Shown: piece after piece, positions 1 to 8,133 of the stretch | How the letters are laid out: every line of letters starts with the position of its first letter | How positions within the stretch are numbered: the stretch's first letter is position 1 | Source of the DNA: CAVRZJ01 sp964594125 | GTDB lineage: Bacteria > Acidobacteriota > Thermoanaerobaculia > Thermoanaerobaculales > Thermoanaerobaculaceae | Assembly (NCBI GenBank): GCA_964594125.1 | Contig: CAZQLL010000023.1 | Coordinates: 10,680 to 74,679 of the forward strand | DNA: 64,000 nucleotides | Direction: 5' to 3' | Position numbers and translations under genes: made by a program | Notes under the pieces: generated by a model | Told to the model about the DNA's origin: nothing | The model's input: only the letters and a program-made list of their open reading frames with translations | Database searches by the model: none

Positions 1-557
1 TACTTCGTTCCCTTGGCGGTGAGCTCGAGCGCCAGCCCGTCGTCGACGAGCTGGTACAGCCAGACGCCGGGCGACGGCGACATCGCACCGGTGAGGGAGC
101 CGCCCTGGTCGTTCACCGTGGCCGCGGCGGACGTCTGCGCCCCGAGCTCCCACCCGGAATCGACGAAGCGCGACAGCGCCTCACGCGTCTGGAACACCCA
201 CACCAGGCTGAACTTCTTCACGCCGATGCCGAGGCCGGCCTGGAGCTCGACCATCTTCATGTAGGTGGCGTTCTTCGTTCCGTTGTCGACGGCAATGCCC
301 TTGCCGCTGCCGCCGCCCGCGAACAGGATCTTCATGCCGAAGTTGTTGAACACCGCGTAGCCGACCGCCGACTCGACCGCCTTCTTTGCCGACGGCTGCA
401 CCTTGTACAGGCGCGAGAGCGTCTCCTTGGCCGCCTTGCGAACCTCGCTGCGCTCCTTGTCCTTCGACGCCGCCGTCGCAGGCGCCGCGGCGACTGCCAG
501 CACCGTCACCGCGAGCCCCGCAAGTGCCCTGACCCGCCGCAATCCGATCTCGCTCAT
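1..557 (-). CDS. SYLF (YSC84-like) lipid-binding domain protein, 3' end cut by window
   Basis: An exported protein of the SYLF/YSC84 family; bacterial members are small periplasmic or outer-membrane-associated lipid-binding proteins of unknown precise role. The N-terminus has a hydrophobic signal (LAGLAVTVLAVAAAPATA) followed by the family core: YAVFNNFGMKILFAGGGSGKG, a Met-Val-Glu-Leu-Gln stretch, then GIGVKKFSLVWVF and a GWELGAQTSAAA segment. The ATG at 557 is the only start giving a complete signal peptide. 185 codons are visible; the final bases at the window edge read 'ta', so the gene may stop one base outside. It is divergent from the gene at 875. Family assignment is firm; function is not. 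Confidence 0.85.
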   Translation of the reverse strand, partial: MSEIGLRRVRALAGLAVTVLAVAAAPATAASKDKERSEVRKAAKETLSRLYKVQPSAKKAVESAVGYAVFNNFGMKILFAGGGSGKGIAVDNGTKNATYMKMVELQAGLGIGVKKFSLVWVFQTREALSRFVDSGWELGAQTSAAATVNDQGGSLTGAMSPSPGVWLYQLVDDGLALELTAKGTK

Positions 558-874
558 GGCACCCTCCTTCCGGCCGGCCACCGCCACCCGGGGGGATGGG
601 GCCAAGCCGCTCGTCCACCTGGACTCGTCACCTGCGCGACTCTCGCGCCAGCATAGAGCATCCGCGGTTGTGCCGGGACATCAACGCAATGCGACGCCTT
701 CGTTCGCGGCTGCCACCGCGACGGCGACCGCGGGTTCCCGGCGCTGGGCGGCGCCGCCGCCGTGCGGCGATGACATCGCGCCGGTCGTGCTAGAGTTCGG
801 CGCTTGGTCCAAGCGGTGGGGGCGTCGTGTCGCCCCGGCACCGGCGAGGGCCTTCGCGGAAGAGGAGACCACCC
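558..874. other. Divergent intergenic region without a visible gene
   Basis: This 317-bp stretch lies between two divergently transcribed exported-protein genes and must hold both promoters. I see no convincing -35/-10 pair and no coding signal; the only clear element is the purine-rich Shine-Dalgarno agaggaga at 861-868 ahead of the rightward gene. Confidence 0.5.
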
Positions 875-1495
875 ATGAGGAAGAGAGTTCTGCTGCCCGC
901 CGTGGCGTTGCTCGCCTTCGGGCCGGGAGTTGCCGCGCAGGCGCAGGAGCGCACGACCACGGTGGCGCGCGCGGCCGACAGCGAGCGCCCCGCCGGCATC
1001 ATCGTCGACACTGTGAAGGTCGTCGCCGAGGTCAAGGCGATCGACTACGAGAAGCGCACCGTCACGCTGGCGCTGCCGAGCGGCGAGATGCCGACGTTCA
1101 CGGTCAGCGAGGAGGCCGTGAACTTCCCGCAGACCAAGGTGGGCGACACGGTCGAGCTCTCCTACCTCGAGTCGCTCGCCGTCGCGGTCCTCGGCCCCGC
1201 CGAGGAGCCGATCGCCGGTGCCGGGGCGGGCGTCGTTCTCGCTCCGGTGGGCGCCAAGCCCGGCGGCGTCGTCGTCGCGTCGAAGACGCTGACGGCGCGG
1301 GTGACCGCGATCGACCAGGCGACGCGCATGGTCACGCTCACCGGCCCCGAGGGCAACACCAGGACGATCAAGGTCGGCCCCGACGTCAAGCGCCTTGCCG
1401 AGGTCAGGGCCGGCGACCAGGTGACGATGCAGTACACCGAGGCGGTCGCGATCGACGTGCAGCCCGCCGCGAAGCCTGCGGCGGCGAAGCAGTAG
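875..1495 (+). CDS. Exported protein with two similar beta-rich repeats, function unknown
   Basis: I do not recognise a named family. The 206-residue product begins with a clear signal peptide (MRKRVLLPAVALLAFGPGVAAQA). The mature part contains two similar units of about 60 residues, one starting VKVVAEVKAIDYEKRTVTL and one starting LTARVTAIDQATRMVTL. Each has the pattern 'valine-rich strand, V-x-A-I-D, R-x-V-T-L, then ...VGD or AGDQVT, then a final strand ending AVAV or AIDV'. This resembles small OB-like or DUF5666-like periplasmic repeats. The start at 875 is chosen because agaggaga at 861-868 sits at correct spacing and the signal peptide starts there; upstream codons in frame are non-hydrophobic. 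The protein ends in an Ala/Lys-rich tail. Confidence 0.75.
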   Translation: MRKRVLLPAVALLAFGPGVAAQAQERTTTVARAADSERPAGIIVDTVKVVAEVKAIDYEKRTVTLALPSGEMPTFTVSEEAVNFPQTKVGDTVELSYLESLAVAVLGPAEEPIAGAGAGVVLAPVGAKPGGVVVASKTLTARVTAIDQATRMVTLTGPEGNTRTIKVGPDVKRLAEVRAGDQVTMQYTEAVAIDVQPAAKPAAAKQ

Positions 1496-1730
1496 CGGCC
1501 GGCCGCGACCACCCTCGCGTGCAGCGCCGTGCAGCGGTCGGCCGGGGGCCGGCCGGGGCTCGGCCCTGCGAAGTCGTCGACGGCCGCTGCGCGGCCCCGG
1601 GGCGTCTCGTCGGATCGAGTTGGCAGGGCCGCTGTGGAGCGGAATGGTCACACCGTCCCACGTGCACCTGGTCCTTGGGGCGATTCAGACCGGACTACAG
1701 GACGGCGGTGGAGCTGGTTTGTGAGTTGAC

Positions 1731-1759
1731 AAGTCGTTTTTTTATGATAAAAACGACTT
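1731..1759. promoter_or_regulatory. AT-rich perfect inverted repeat abutting the DUF4143 ATPase start
   Basis: Left arm aagtcgttttt (1731-1741), seven-base centre, right arm aaaaacgactt (1749-1759): an 11-bp perfect inverted repeat that ends at the base before the ATG at 1760. It is a sharp AT-rich island in GC-rich DNA. A TATGAT hexamer (1743-1748) lies at its centre and TTGACA (1726-1731) overlaps its left edge, but the two are only 11 bp apart, so they do not form a standard sigma-70 pair. An operator with a near-leaderless transcript is the simplest reading. Confidence 0.6.
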
Positions 1760-2893
1760 ATGTATCCACGTCTGCTCAAGCCGCCGTTGCAACAGAGCTT
1801 CTTCCTCTTCGGCCCGCGCGGCGTCGGCAAGACCGCATGGGTGCGGGAGCAGTTTCCCGACGCGCTGTACTTCGACCTGCTCGACTACCCGACCTACACG
1901 CAACTGCTCGCCGCGCCGCAGCGCGTCGGGGACCGGGTGCCGCAAGGGTACGACGGGTGGGTCGTCATCGATGAGATCCAGCGAGTGCCGGAGCTGCTCA
2001 ACGAGGTGCATCGGCTGATCGAGTCGCGGCATCTGCGGTTCGCGCTCACCGGATCGAGTGCCCGCAAGCTGCGGCGCCGCGGCGTCAATCTTCTGGCCGG
2101 CCGCGCTCTGACACGCTTTCTGCACCCATTGACGGCTCTCGAGCTCGGCAAGGACTTCGACCTTGGCCGCGCCCTTCGGCTCGGCTGTCTGCCCCTCGCC
2201 TGCACGAGCGAGAACGCGCAGGAGTACGTGGAGAGCTACGCGGCGACCTACCTCCGCGAGGAGGTGCAGCAGGAGGGGCTGTCCCGCAACATCGCCGCTT
2301 TCGGGCGCTTTCTCGAGGCCGCCAGCTTCTCGCAGGGCAGCGTCCTCAATATGGCGGCGGTCGCCCGCGAGTGCGCCGTCTCCCCCAAGGTCGTCGAGGA
2401 CTACTTCACCATCCTCGAGGATCTCCTTATCGCCGTGCGGATTCCGGTCTTCACGAAACGCGCCAAGCGCCGGCTGGTTGCACACCCAAAGTTCTACTAC
2501 TTCGACGCGGGGGTCTTTCAGGCGCTGCGCCCGCGCGGGCCGCTCGACGCCCTGGCGGAGATCCATGGCGCGTCGCTCGAGACCGTGTTCCTGCAGCACG
2601 CGCGCGCGGTCAACGACTCCTTCCGGCTAGGGTACGACCTCCACTACTGGAGGACCGCGTCCGGTGAGGAGGTCGACTTCGTCCTGTACGGAGAGCGCGG
2701 GCTGCGCGCCTTCGAGGTGAAGATGGCGCAGACGATCCGAACGGAAGACCTGGGCCCCCTGCTTAGCTTCCTTTCGGACTACCCGCAGGCCAAGGCCCAC
2801 CTGCTGTACCTCGGAAACCGGCGCTGGCACGAGCGGGGCGTCGAGATCCTGCCTTTCGTCGACTGCGTGGCCAGACTCGACGAGTGGCTCTGA
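1760..2893 (+). CDS. AAA_14/DUF4143 family ATPase
   Basis: A P-loop ATPase of the AAA_14 plus DUF4143 family, common in bacteria and archaea and often mobile; cellular role is poorly defined. Residues 15-27 hold a Walker A (FLFGPRGVGKTAW), WVVIDEIQRVP near residues 69-79 is Walker B, and FALTGSSARKL near 95-105 is sensor 1. The C-terminal half carries the DUF4143 winged-helix and nuclease-like region (YLREEV; FYYFDAGVFQALR; then the HYWRTASGEEVDFVL and AFEVKMAQT segments, reminiscent of a PD-(D/E)XK fold with E-x-D and E-V-K). At 377 residues it is full length. No Shine-Dalgarno precedes the ATG because the palindrome abuts it. It is monocistronic and has no partner gene. Confidence 0.9.
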   Translation: MYPRLLKPPLQQSFFLFGPRGVGKTAWVREQFPDALYFDLLDYPTYTQLLAAPQRVGDRVPQGYDGWVVIDEIQRVPELLNEVHRLIESRHLRFALTGSSARKLRRRGVNLLAGRALTRFLHPLTALELGKDFDLGRALRLGCLPLACTSENAQEYVESYAATYLREEVQQEGLSRNIAAFGRFLEAASFSQGSVLNMAAVARECAVSPKVVEDYFTILEDLLIAVRIPVFTKRAKRRLVAHPKFYYFDAGVFQALRPRGPLDALAEIHGASLETVFLQHARAVNDSFRLGYDLHYWRTASGEEVDFVLYGERGLRAFEVKMAQTIRTEDLGPLLSFLSDYPQAKAHLLYLGNRRWHERGVEILPFVDCVARLDEWL

Positions 2894-2991
2894 TCTACCA
2901 GGTTCCCGCCCTCGTCGTGCGATGGGGACGGAGATGAAAGGAGAGGCTGGCCGCTGGCCCGACATGGCGCAGCCCTGCCGGGCCCACGGGA

Positions 2992-3021
2992 GGCCAGCCG
3001 CCCGGCGGGCGGCCGCTACAC
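2992..3021. repeat. Dispersed GC-rich palindrome (copy 1)
   Basis: A core ggccgcccg / cgggcggcc inverted repeat in slightly degenerate form (gccgcccg-g-cgggcggc), followed by cgctac. The same core with the same flank recurs at 24271, 24371, 51590, 51640 and 54407, always between genes. Here it lies between two convergent genes. Confidence 0.6.
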
Positions 3022-3041
3022 CCTTCCGGCACCGGTGCGGG

Positions 3042-3977
3042 TCAGTCGAACCACACCCACTGCCAGGCGATGCCGAACGTCTCGAACGACGAGCCGACGC
3101 GCGTCGAGACGCCGCGCGCCCAGGTCACCTTGAGCGACTGCCTGCCGACGACCGGGACGGCGAGCGTGAGTCCGCCACGGGTATTGTCCTGGCGGTCGTC
3201 GTTGCGGACGCCGTCGAGGGTCGACGTCCCGCCCCAGTAGTACGTGAAGTCCCAGGCGAGCCAGAGCGCCGGGCGGAGCGTGTACACGACGTGCGTCTGC
3301 GCCGTTGCGAGCGGATCCTGCACGCGGCGCTGGCCGCCGAAGAACTCGTCGTTGTCGGCGAACAGCCAGACGCCGCCGTACAGCTCGAGGTCCCACTTCC
3401 CGACCGGATGCGAGAGGCCGAGCTCGGGCTTGAACGCCCACCGGTTGGTCCCGAGATTGATGAGCTTGCTGCCGTCGTACTCGCCCACCGGTACGGTGGC
3501 GACGAGGGAGAACCCCAGGGTCGTTTGGCGCGTCCGCGCGGCGAACTCCCGCGGGGTCATCGCCGGTCCGCCGACCAGGTTGACCGCGAAACGCAGCGTC
3601 GGGTCGCCGAAACCGGAGCGCCGGACCTCGCGGCGTTCCTCGAAGACGAGCCCCTCCACCGTCCCCCACGCGTACGGCACCGCGATCCCGAGACTGGCGC
3701 TGCGCCCGAAAGCGGCGAACGTCCGCCCGTAGAACGGCGTCACCATCTCGATGTGGGCGTCGATGTCTTCGAGCGGCAGCGCGGGATCGGTCACGACGCC
3801 GCCCTGCAGGTCGTGCAGCGCGAGACCGAAGTAGTTGGTCCCCACCGGCGCCGGCGAGTAGGCGCGCGGCTCGAGCTGCTGCGCCGCGGCGGAGGCGGCC
3901 GCCAGCGTCACCACCGCGGCCAGCCGGCGCACGAGTGCCCCGGCCTGTGCCGCCGCGCGCGGCTCCCCGGGCCTCAC
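3042..3977 (-). CDS. Outer-membrane transporter-like protein (Phenol_MetA_deg-type barrel)
   Basis: A 311-residue exported protein with the look of the MetA/phenol-degradation 'transporter' family: signal peptide (LAAVVTLAAASAAAQ) and alternating amphipathic strands rich in aromatic residues, with a terminal W-Q-W-V-W-F-D strand as in outer-membrane barrels. Typical segments are GTNYFGLALHDLQGG near the start, SLVATVPVGEYD, then NRWAFKPELGLSHPVGKWDLELYGGVWLF in the middle. Its start overlaps the end of the SpoIIE phosphatase gene by four bases, so the two are probably translated as a unit. Substrate unknown; the family name does not prove a role in phenol degradation. Confidence 0.75.
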   Translation of the reverse strand: MRPGEPRAAAQAGALVRRLAAVVTLAAASAAAQQLEPRAYSPAPVGTNYFGLALHDLQGGVVTDPALPLEDIDAHIEMVTPFYGRTFAAFGRSASLGIAVPYAWGTVEGLVFEERREVRRSGFGDPTLRFAVNLVGGPAMTPREFAARTRQTTLGFSLVATVPVGEYDGSKLINLGTNRWAFKPELGLSHPVGKWDLELYGGVWLFADNDEFFGGQRRVQDPLATAQTHVVYTLRPALWLAWDFTYYWGGTSTLDGVRNDDRQDNTRGGLTLAVPVVGRQSLKVTWARGVSTRVGSSFETFGIAWQWVWFD

Positions 3978-5368
3978 AGCTTCCTCACGACAACCGCGGT
4001 CAGGTCGTCACCCTGGCGGGCGCCCGCGGCGAACCCCTCGACGGCGCCGGCGAGCGCCGCGATCACCTCGGCGGCGGGGCGGCCCGCCGCCGCGACCAGC
4101 GCCGCCTTGAGGCGCTCGAGACCGAACTGCTCGCCGTCGCCGCGTTCCCACTCCCAGAACCCGTCGGTGAGCATCACCAGCATGTCGCCCGCGGCGAGCT
4201 CGAGGTGCGAGGACTTCGCATACGGAAAGCCGGGGAGCATCGCGAGCGGGATGCCGTGCGCCGTGATCTCCGCCAACGAGCGGTCGGCGGCGCGGAAGTG
4301 CAGCAGCGGACCGTGGCCGGCGGAGAGCAGCTCCGCCGCGGGCGAGCCGGTGCAGCAGCGCAGCGCGGCAAGTGTGACGAACTTGCCGCGCGGCAGGTCG
4401 CCGAGGAGCCGCTCGCTCGTGGTGGTCATGGCGTCGGCCAGCCGCGGCATGGTGGTGAGACACGCTCTCAGGTAGGCCCGGCACGCGGCCATGATCAGCG
4501 CCGGGGCGATGCCGTGGCCGGTCGCGTCGGCGATCACCACCACCCAGCGCCCGTCGCCCGCGTCGACGAAGTCGTAGAAGTCGCCGCCGGTCTCGTCGGC
4601 AGGCCGGTTCCAGCCGGCGACGTCGAACCCGCCGATCGCCGGGGCGCCGGCGGGCAGCAGCCCCTGCTGGATCTGACGCGCCAGGTTCAGCTCCCCCTGG
4701 TAGCGCTCGACCTCGCGCCGCGCCTCCGCCTCGCGCAGCGCCGCCGCCACGTGCACCCGCACCCGTGCCGCGACGACCGCCGCCAGTCCGCCGGCGATCA
4801 CCATCAGCACCGACTCGGCGGCGAACACGCTGGCCGCGAGGCCGGCGTTCGGCGCCGCCGCAGCGGCCGGCGCGATTCCGACTACCCACACCACGGCGTA
4901 GCCGACCGCTGCAACCGCGCCGGTGAACAGCGAGAGCGCCGGCGACAGCCGCAGGATCGACAGCATGATCAGCAGGTAGTAGACGACGACCAGCGGCCCG
5001 GCGAGGGCGCGCAGGGGGCCAGCATTGGGCGCGTGGGAGGTGGCGAGCAGCGCCAGCGTCGGCACCAGCGTCTCCACCACCGGCGCCGCGACCATGAGCA
5101 TGGGCGGCCGCACGGCGCCGCTCGCGAGCCTGCGGGCGAGCGAACGCAGCGCCAGCGCCTCGTGGGCGATGGCGGCGATGAGGATCGCCGCGACCTCGAG
5201 CGAGAGCACGCGCTCGCTCGGGTCGGACGTGAGGAAGACGCGCAGCAGGTCGAGGACGAGCGCTGCGCAGAGCACCGCGAGCATCCCGCGGAGGCGCAGC
5301 CGTTCGCTGCGGAAGAGCGCAGCGGAGAACGCTGCCGAGTCGATGGCCGTCGCCGGCGAAGCCGTCAT
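3974..5368 (-). CDS. Membrane-anchored SpoIIE/RsbU-type PP2C serine phosphatase
   Basis: A 464-residue signalling phosphatase. The N-terminal half (about 25-215) is a set of hydrophobic transmembrane segments. A linker rich in E, R and Q (about 215-240, with LARQIQQGLLP, the usual entry to SpoIIE domains) leads to the PP2C domain. Metal-binding landmarks are visible: ETGGDFYDF, DATGHG and, near the end, TDGFWEWE and GDDLTAVVVRKL. Such proteins dephosphorylate STAS anti-sigma antagonists in partner-switching pathways. A STAS-like gene exists in this window at 16350, but linkage is not shown. It is followed with a four-base overlap by the barrel protein gene. Confidence 0.9.
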   Translation of the reverse strand: MTASPATAIDSAAFSAALFRSERLRLRGMLAVLCAALVLDLLRVFLTSDPSERVLSLEVAAILIAAIAHEALALRSLARRLASGAVRPPMLMVAAPVVETLVPTLALLATSHAPNAGPLRALAGPLVVVYYLLIMLSILRLSPALSLFTGAVAAVGYAVVWVVGIAPAAAAAPNAGLAASVFAAESVLMVIAGGLAAVVAARVRVHVAAALREAEARREVERYQGELNLARQIQQGLLPAGAPAIGGFDVAGWNRPADETGGDFYDFVDAGDGRWVVVIADATGHGIAPALIMAACRAYLRACLTTMPRLADAMTTTSERLLGDLPRGKFVTLAALRCCTGSPAAELLSAGHGPLLHFRAADRSLAEITAHGIPLAMLPGFPYAKSSHLELAAGDMLVMLTDGFWEWERGDGEQFGLERLKAALVAAAGRPAAEVIAALAGAVEGFAAGARQGDDLTAVVVRKL

Positions 5369-5395
5369 CGCATGCCCCCTCCGTGTCGGCGGGCT

Positions 5396-5971
5396 TTACT
5401 TCCTGACTCTCGCCTCGCGCAGGCGGCCCGGCTCCTCGGCGTAGTTCTCGATCACCAGCGCCCCCTCGGCGTCGACCCTGATGCTCGCCGCCGGATACAC
5501 CATCCCCTCGCCGTTGCCGAACTCGTCGATTGCGAACGCCACCACGCCGAACGGGTAGCGGGTGGTGTCCGCGCCCTCGTTGACCTCGGAGACGCGCAGC
5601 GCCCGGCTGGAGATCAGCATGATCTCCCACCCCCGCCCGCCGCGACGAGCCACCGCGAGGTTGAGCGGGAAGTCGAGCACCCCGAGCCGCACGAGGCCGT
5701 CGGAGCGGCCCAGCAGCGCGACCCGCAGCGCGTCCTGGCCCGACGTGCCGGCGAGGTCGACGAGCCGCCACGCCTCGTCGCGCGGCGTCAGGTGGTCGAT
5801 GCGCAGCGTTACGCCCATCTGCCGCGTACCGGAGACCCGCCCGCCGGTGAGCTCGACGAGCGCGGTGACCTCGAGCGGCGTAGCGAGCACTTCGTCCGCG
5901 CTCGCGAACGTTGAGGCAAGTGCCGCACAGGCAGTCACCAACGCCACCGCCGCGGCATGCAACGGTCTCAT
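5396..5971 (-). CDS. Exported protein of unknown function
   Basis: A 191-residue product with a signal peptide (MRPLHAAAVALVTACAALASTFASA). The mature part is beta-rich: LEVTALVELTGGRVSGTRQMGVTLRIDHLTP, a central LGVLDFPLNLAVARRGGRGWEIMLISSRALRV segment split by Gly/Arg, and a C-terminal FAIDEFGNGEGMVYPAASIRV. I recognise no family. The ATG at 5971 is chosen for the signal peptide. It lies between a barrel gene and the phosphatase, all leftward with short gaps, so it is probably in the same transcript. Confidence 0.7.
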   Translation of the reverse strand: MRPLHAAAVALVTACAALASTFASADEVLATPLEVTALVELTGGRVSGTRQMGVTLRIDHLTPRDEAWRLVDLAGTSGQDALRVALLGRSDGLVRLGVLDFPLNLAVARRGGRGWEIMLISSRALRVSEVNEGADTTRYPFGVVAFAIDEFGNGEGMVYPAASIRVDAEGALVIENYAEEPGRLREARVRK

Positions 5972-5994
5972 GGCGCCTCTCCCTGCAGCCGCGC

Positions 5995-6576
5995 CTAGAA
6001 CGTCAGGCGAACACCGATGTTGACCAGGTCGAAATCGAGGCTGTCCGTGACGTAGCGCTCGTACTCGCCGAAGATCCCGAGCTTGCCGAAATTGACCCGC
6101 AGCCCCGCGCCGTAGTACGGATCCTCGCCGCTGGTCGCCGCCTCGCCCCACTGGTCGAGGAAGTCCTCGGTGCCGCTCACCTTCGAGTCCCAGAAGAAGT
6201 AGCCGGCCTTGGCGTAGAAGGTGAAGATCTTGCCGATGGGAATGTTGCCGGTGAGCGCCAGGCCCCACCCGTCGGCCTCCGCCTCGCCAGGCGACTCGTC
6301 GAACCCCTCGAGCTCGCCGGCATCGTAGCTTCCGAAGCTGGTGTAGCTTCCCTCGACCCCGAAGAACCCACTGAACTCGAGACCTGCGACGACCTTGTAG
6401 GCCGAAGCGTCGTCCTCGAAGACGTCCTCGTCGAAGTCGGGGTGGTCGGTGCTCGCCGACGCCCAAGAGTACGCGCCGCCGACGTACAGCCCCTGCGCGT
6501 CCGCCGGGGCCGGCACGGCCAGTACCGCCGCAGTGAGGAGCGCCAGGAGTGGGAGGAGTGTGCGAGTGCGTCCCAT
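5995..6576 (-). CDS. Small outer-membrane beta-barrel protein (OmpA/OprF-like barrel)
   Basis: A 193-residue exported barrel. Signal peptide LLPLLALLTAAVLAVPAPADA is followed by GLYVGGAYSWASAS, a central FFGVEGSYTSFGSY strand, FTFYAKAGYFFWDSK, and a closing strand NIGVRLTF that ends in phenylalanine, the classical outer-membrane assembly signal. Acidic turns (DHPDFDEDVFEDD) separate strands as in eight-stranded OMP_b-brl proteins. Start at 6576 (MGRTRTLL) preceded by gaaagggaacgac on the coding strand. It is likely structural or an adhesin-like porin; no ligand can be inferred. Confidence 0.85.
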   Translation of the reverse strand: MGRTRTLLPLLALLTAAVLAVPAPADAQGLYVGGAYSWASASTDHPDFDEDVFEDDASAYKVVAGLEFSGFFGVEGSYTSFGSYDAGELEGFDESPGEAEADGWGLALTGNIPIGKIFTFYAKAGYFFWDSKVSGTEDFLDQWGEAATSGEDPYYGAGLRVNFGKLGIFGEYERYVTDSLDFDLVNIGVRLTF

Positions 6577-6659
6577 CGTCGTTCCCTTTCCGCTTTCCCG
6601 CGCCCTGCCGCCTGCAGGCGGGAATGCTCGTGAGCCTGCGCGGGAGTATAGCCCCGCGG

Positions 6660-7244
6660 TCAGGCCTTGTAGACGAACACGAACCACCACAACGCCGCGT
6701 ACGCCGCCAGGACCGCGATCATGTTGGTCAGGCCGTGGTTGCGCCGGAAGCACTCCCAGCTCCAGAACAGCGGTCGTCCCGGCGGAAAGCGGCGGAACGA
6801 CGGCAGGAAGCGCGGCACCGCGCGGCAGTACTCCGCGTACGGCTCGCCGAAGATCGCGGCCAGCTTCGGCTCCTCGCGCCCGACCCGGTTGGCCATGTAC
6901 AGGTAGTAGAGCACCGCGGCGACCGCGACCAGCCACACCTTCCCGGTCATCACCAGCAGCCCGATGACGAGCAGGAAGCGCGACAGGTACATCGGGTTGC
7001 GCACGTAGGCGTAGGGCCCGTTGGCGGCCAGCTCCTTGGAGGTCATGATGCAGGCGAAGCACCACCACTGCAGCGCGGCGCCGAGCGCGGAGAGCGCGAG
7101 ACCCGGCCAGAACCACTCCCGCGGCGCCCGCCTGACCAGCAGCGCGACGCCGACGACGGCGGCGAGCCCGAGGAGCAGCCGGAGCCTGATCAGTACCTTG
7201 CGGATCACTGGGCTGTTGAACAGTCGATTGATCGGGTCCATCAT
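6660..7244 (-). CDS. Isoprenylcysteine carboxyl methyltransferase / PEMT-like membrane methyltransferase
   Basis: A 194-residue integral membrane protein of the ICMT/phospholipid methyltransferase superfamily. It has hydrophobic helices near residues 24-38, 48-66, 90-115 and a last one at 175-192. The SAM-binding C-terminal signature is present: GPYAYVRNPMYLSRFLLVIGL (split here by function: P-Y-x-x-V-R-N-P-x-Y) and REEPKLAAIFGEPYAEYC followed by V-P-R-F-L-P. Bacterial members methylate small lipophilic or isoprenoid substrates; the substrate here is unknown. Its ATG overlaps the stop of the kinase gene upstream (ATGA, 7241-7244), so the two are translationally coupled. Confidence 0.85.
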   Translation of the reverse strand: MMDPINRLFNSPVIRKVLIRLRLLLGLAAVVGVALLVRRAPREWFWPGLALSALGAALQWWCFACIMTSKELAANGPYAYVRNPMYLSRFLLVIGLLVMTGKVWLVAVAAVLYYLYMANRVGREEPKLAAIFGEPYAEYCRAVPRFLPSFRRFPPGRPLFWSWECFRRNHGLTNMIAVLAAYAALWWFVFVYKA

Positions 7245-7933
7245 GCCTTCCCGGTCGCGCCGGTGCGCGGCGCCTGGTGCTTCCGCACCCGCTCAGGGCG
7301 GATCAGGTACCCGTGCAGCACCCAGAAGCGGCGCCGCCGGGTGTGCTCACGGTAGACCGCCAGGCGCTGCTCGTCCATCGTCGCCGGCGACTTCTGCAGC
7401 CAGTGCTTGTAGACCCCGCCGAGGTCGACCTGCACAAGCAGCTCGCGCAGCCAGCGGGGCTTGTCGTCGAGCCGCACGCACGACTGGAAGTCGAGCACCC
7501 CGGGCGTCCCGTCCGCGAGCACGAGGACGTTCTGCCGGTAGCGGATGTCGAGGTGGGCGATGCCGCGCGCGTGGATCTCGCCGACCAGCCGTTCCAGCGC
7601 CTCGAAGTAGCTCGCCGGCAGCTCGCCCGCGGCGCTGAACGCGAGCGTCGCGCCCGCCATGAAACGGTAGGCGATCGCGTGGCGGTCGACGAGAAAGGCG
7701 TCCTGCGGCACGCCGCGCACGCCGGCCAGCCGCTCGAGGGCGGCGAGCTCGCGGCGGATCATCCGCCGGCCGTAGGTGTTCCGGACCACCCACGCCTTCG
7801 GCAGGAAGTCCTTCACCACCCACTCGCCGTCGCCGACGCGGTACCGCCGAACGACCGAATTGGCGAAGCGCCCCCGGTTGAGAAGCTGCGACTGGCAGCG
7901 CTCGAGCTCGGCCCGGCCGAACGGCGGCGTCAT
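7241..7933 (-). CDS. RIO/Kdo-kinase-like protein kinase
   Basis: A 230-residue kinase-fold protein. The catalytic loop HLDIRYRQNVLV matches H-x-D-x4-N, and VLDFQSC supplies the metal-binding DFQ in place of DFD/DFG. An upstream WVVKDFLPKAWVVRNTYGRRMIRRELAALERL contains the putative ATP-binding Lys and a helix-C Glu. This pattern is seen in RIO1-like and lipopolysaccharide-kinase-like (KdkA/WaaP-type) enzymes. The ATG at 7933 (MTPPFGRAELERC) fits the family N-terminus. Coupling by four bases to a methyltransferase-like membrane protein suggests a lipid or envelope-modification pair, which is inference. Confidence 0.75.
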   Translation of the reverse strand: MTPPFGRAELERCQSQLLNRGRFANSVVRRYRVGDGEWVVKDFLPKAWVVRNTYGRRMIRRELAALERLAGVRGVPQDAFLVDRHAIAYRFMAGATLAFSAAGELPASYFEALERLVGEIHARGIAHLDIRYRQNVLVLADGTPGVLDFQSCVRLDDKPRWLRELLVQVDLGGVYKHWLQKSPATMDEQRLAVYREHTRRRRFWVLHGYLIRPERVRKHQAPRTGATGKA

Positions 7934-8133
7934 TGCCGGCGCTCCCGTAGCGCGCCGCCGTGCGCCCGAACGCGTGCGCTCACGCCGCATCCGGTTGTCC
8001 GATTCCTTCGCACGCGAGTCCGAACCGTTCCCTTCCGAACCGGCTCTTGCCAGATAACCCGTCCCGCCGCACCGACCGGAGGCCGCGGGCCCCGGGATGT
8101 CCTTGACCATAACAGACTCAGCAGACGAAAGCA

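Noticed and set aside
1744..1759. ATG at 1744 as the start of the DUF4143 ATPase
   Set aside because: It is out of frame with the ATPase; the correct frame starts at ATG 1760.
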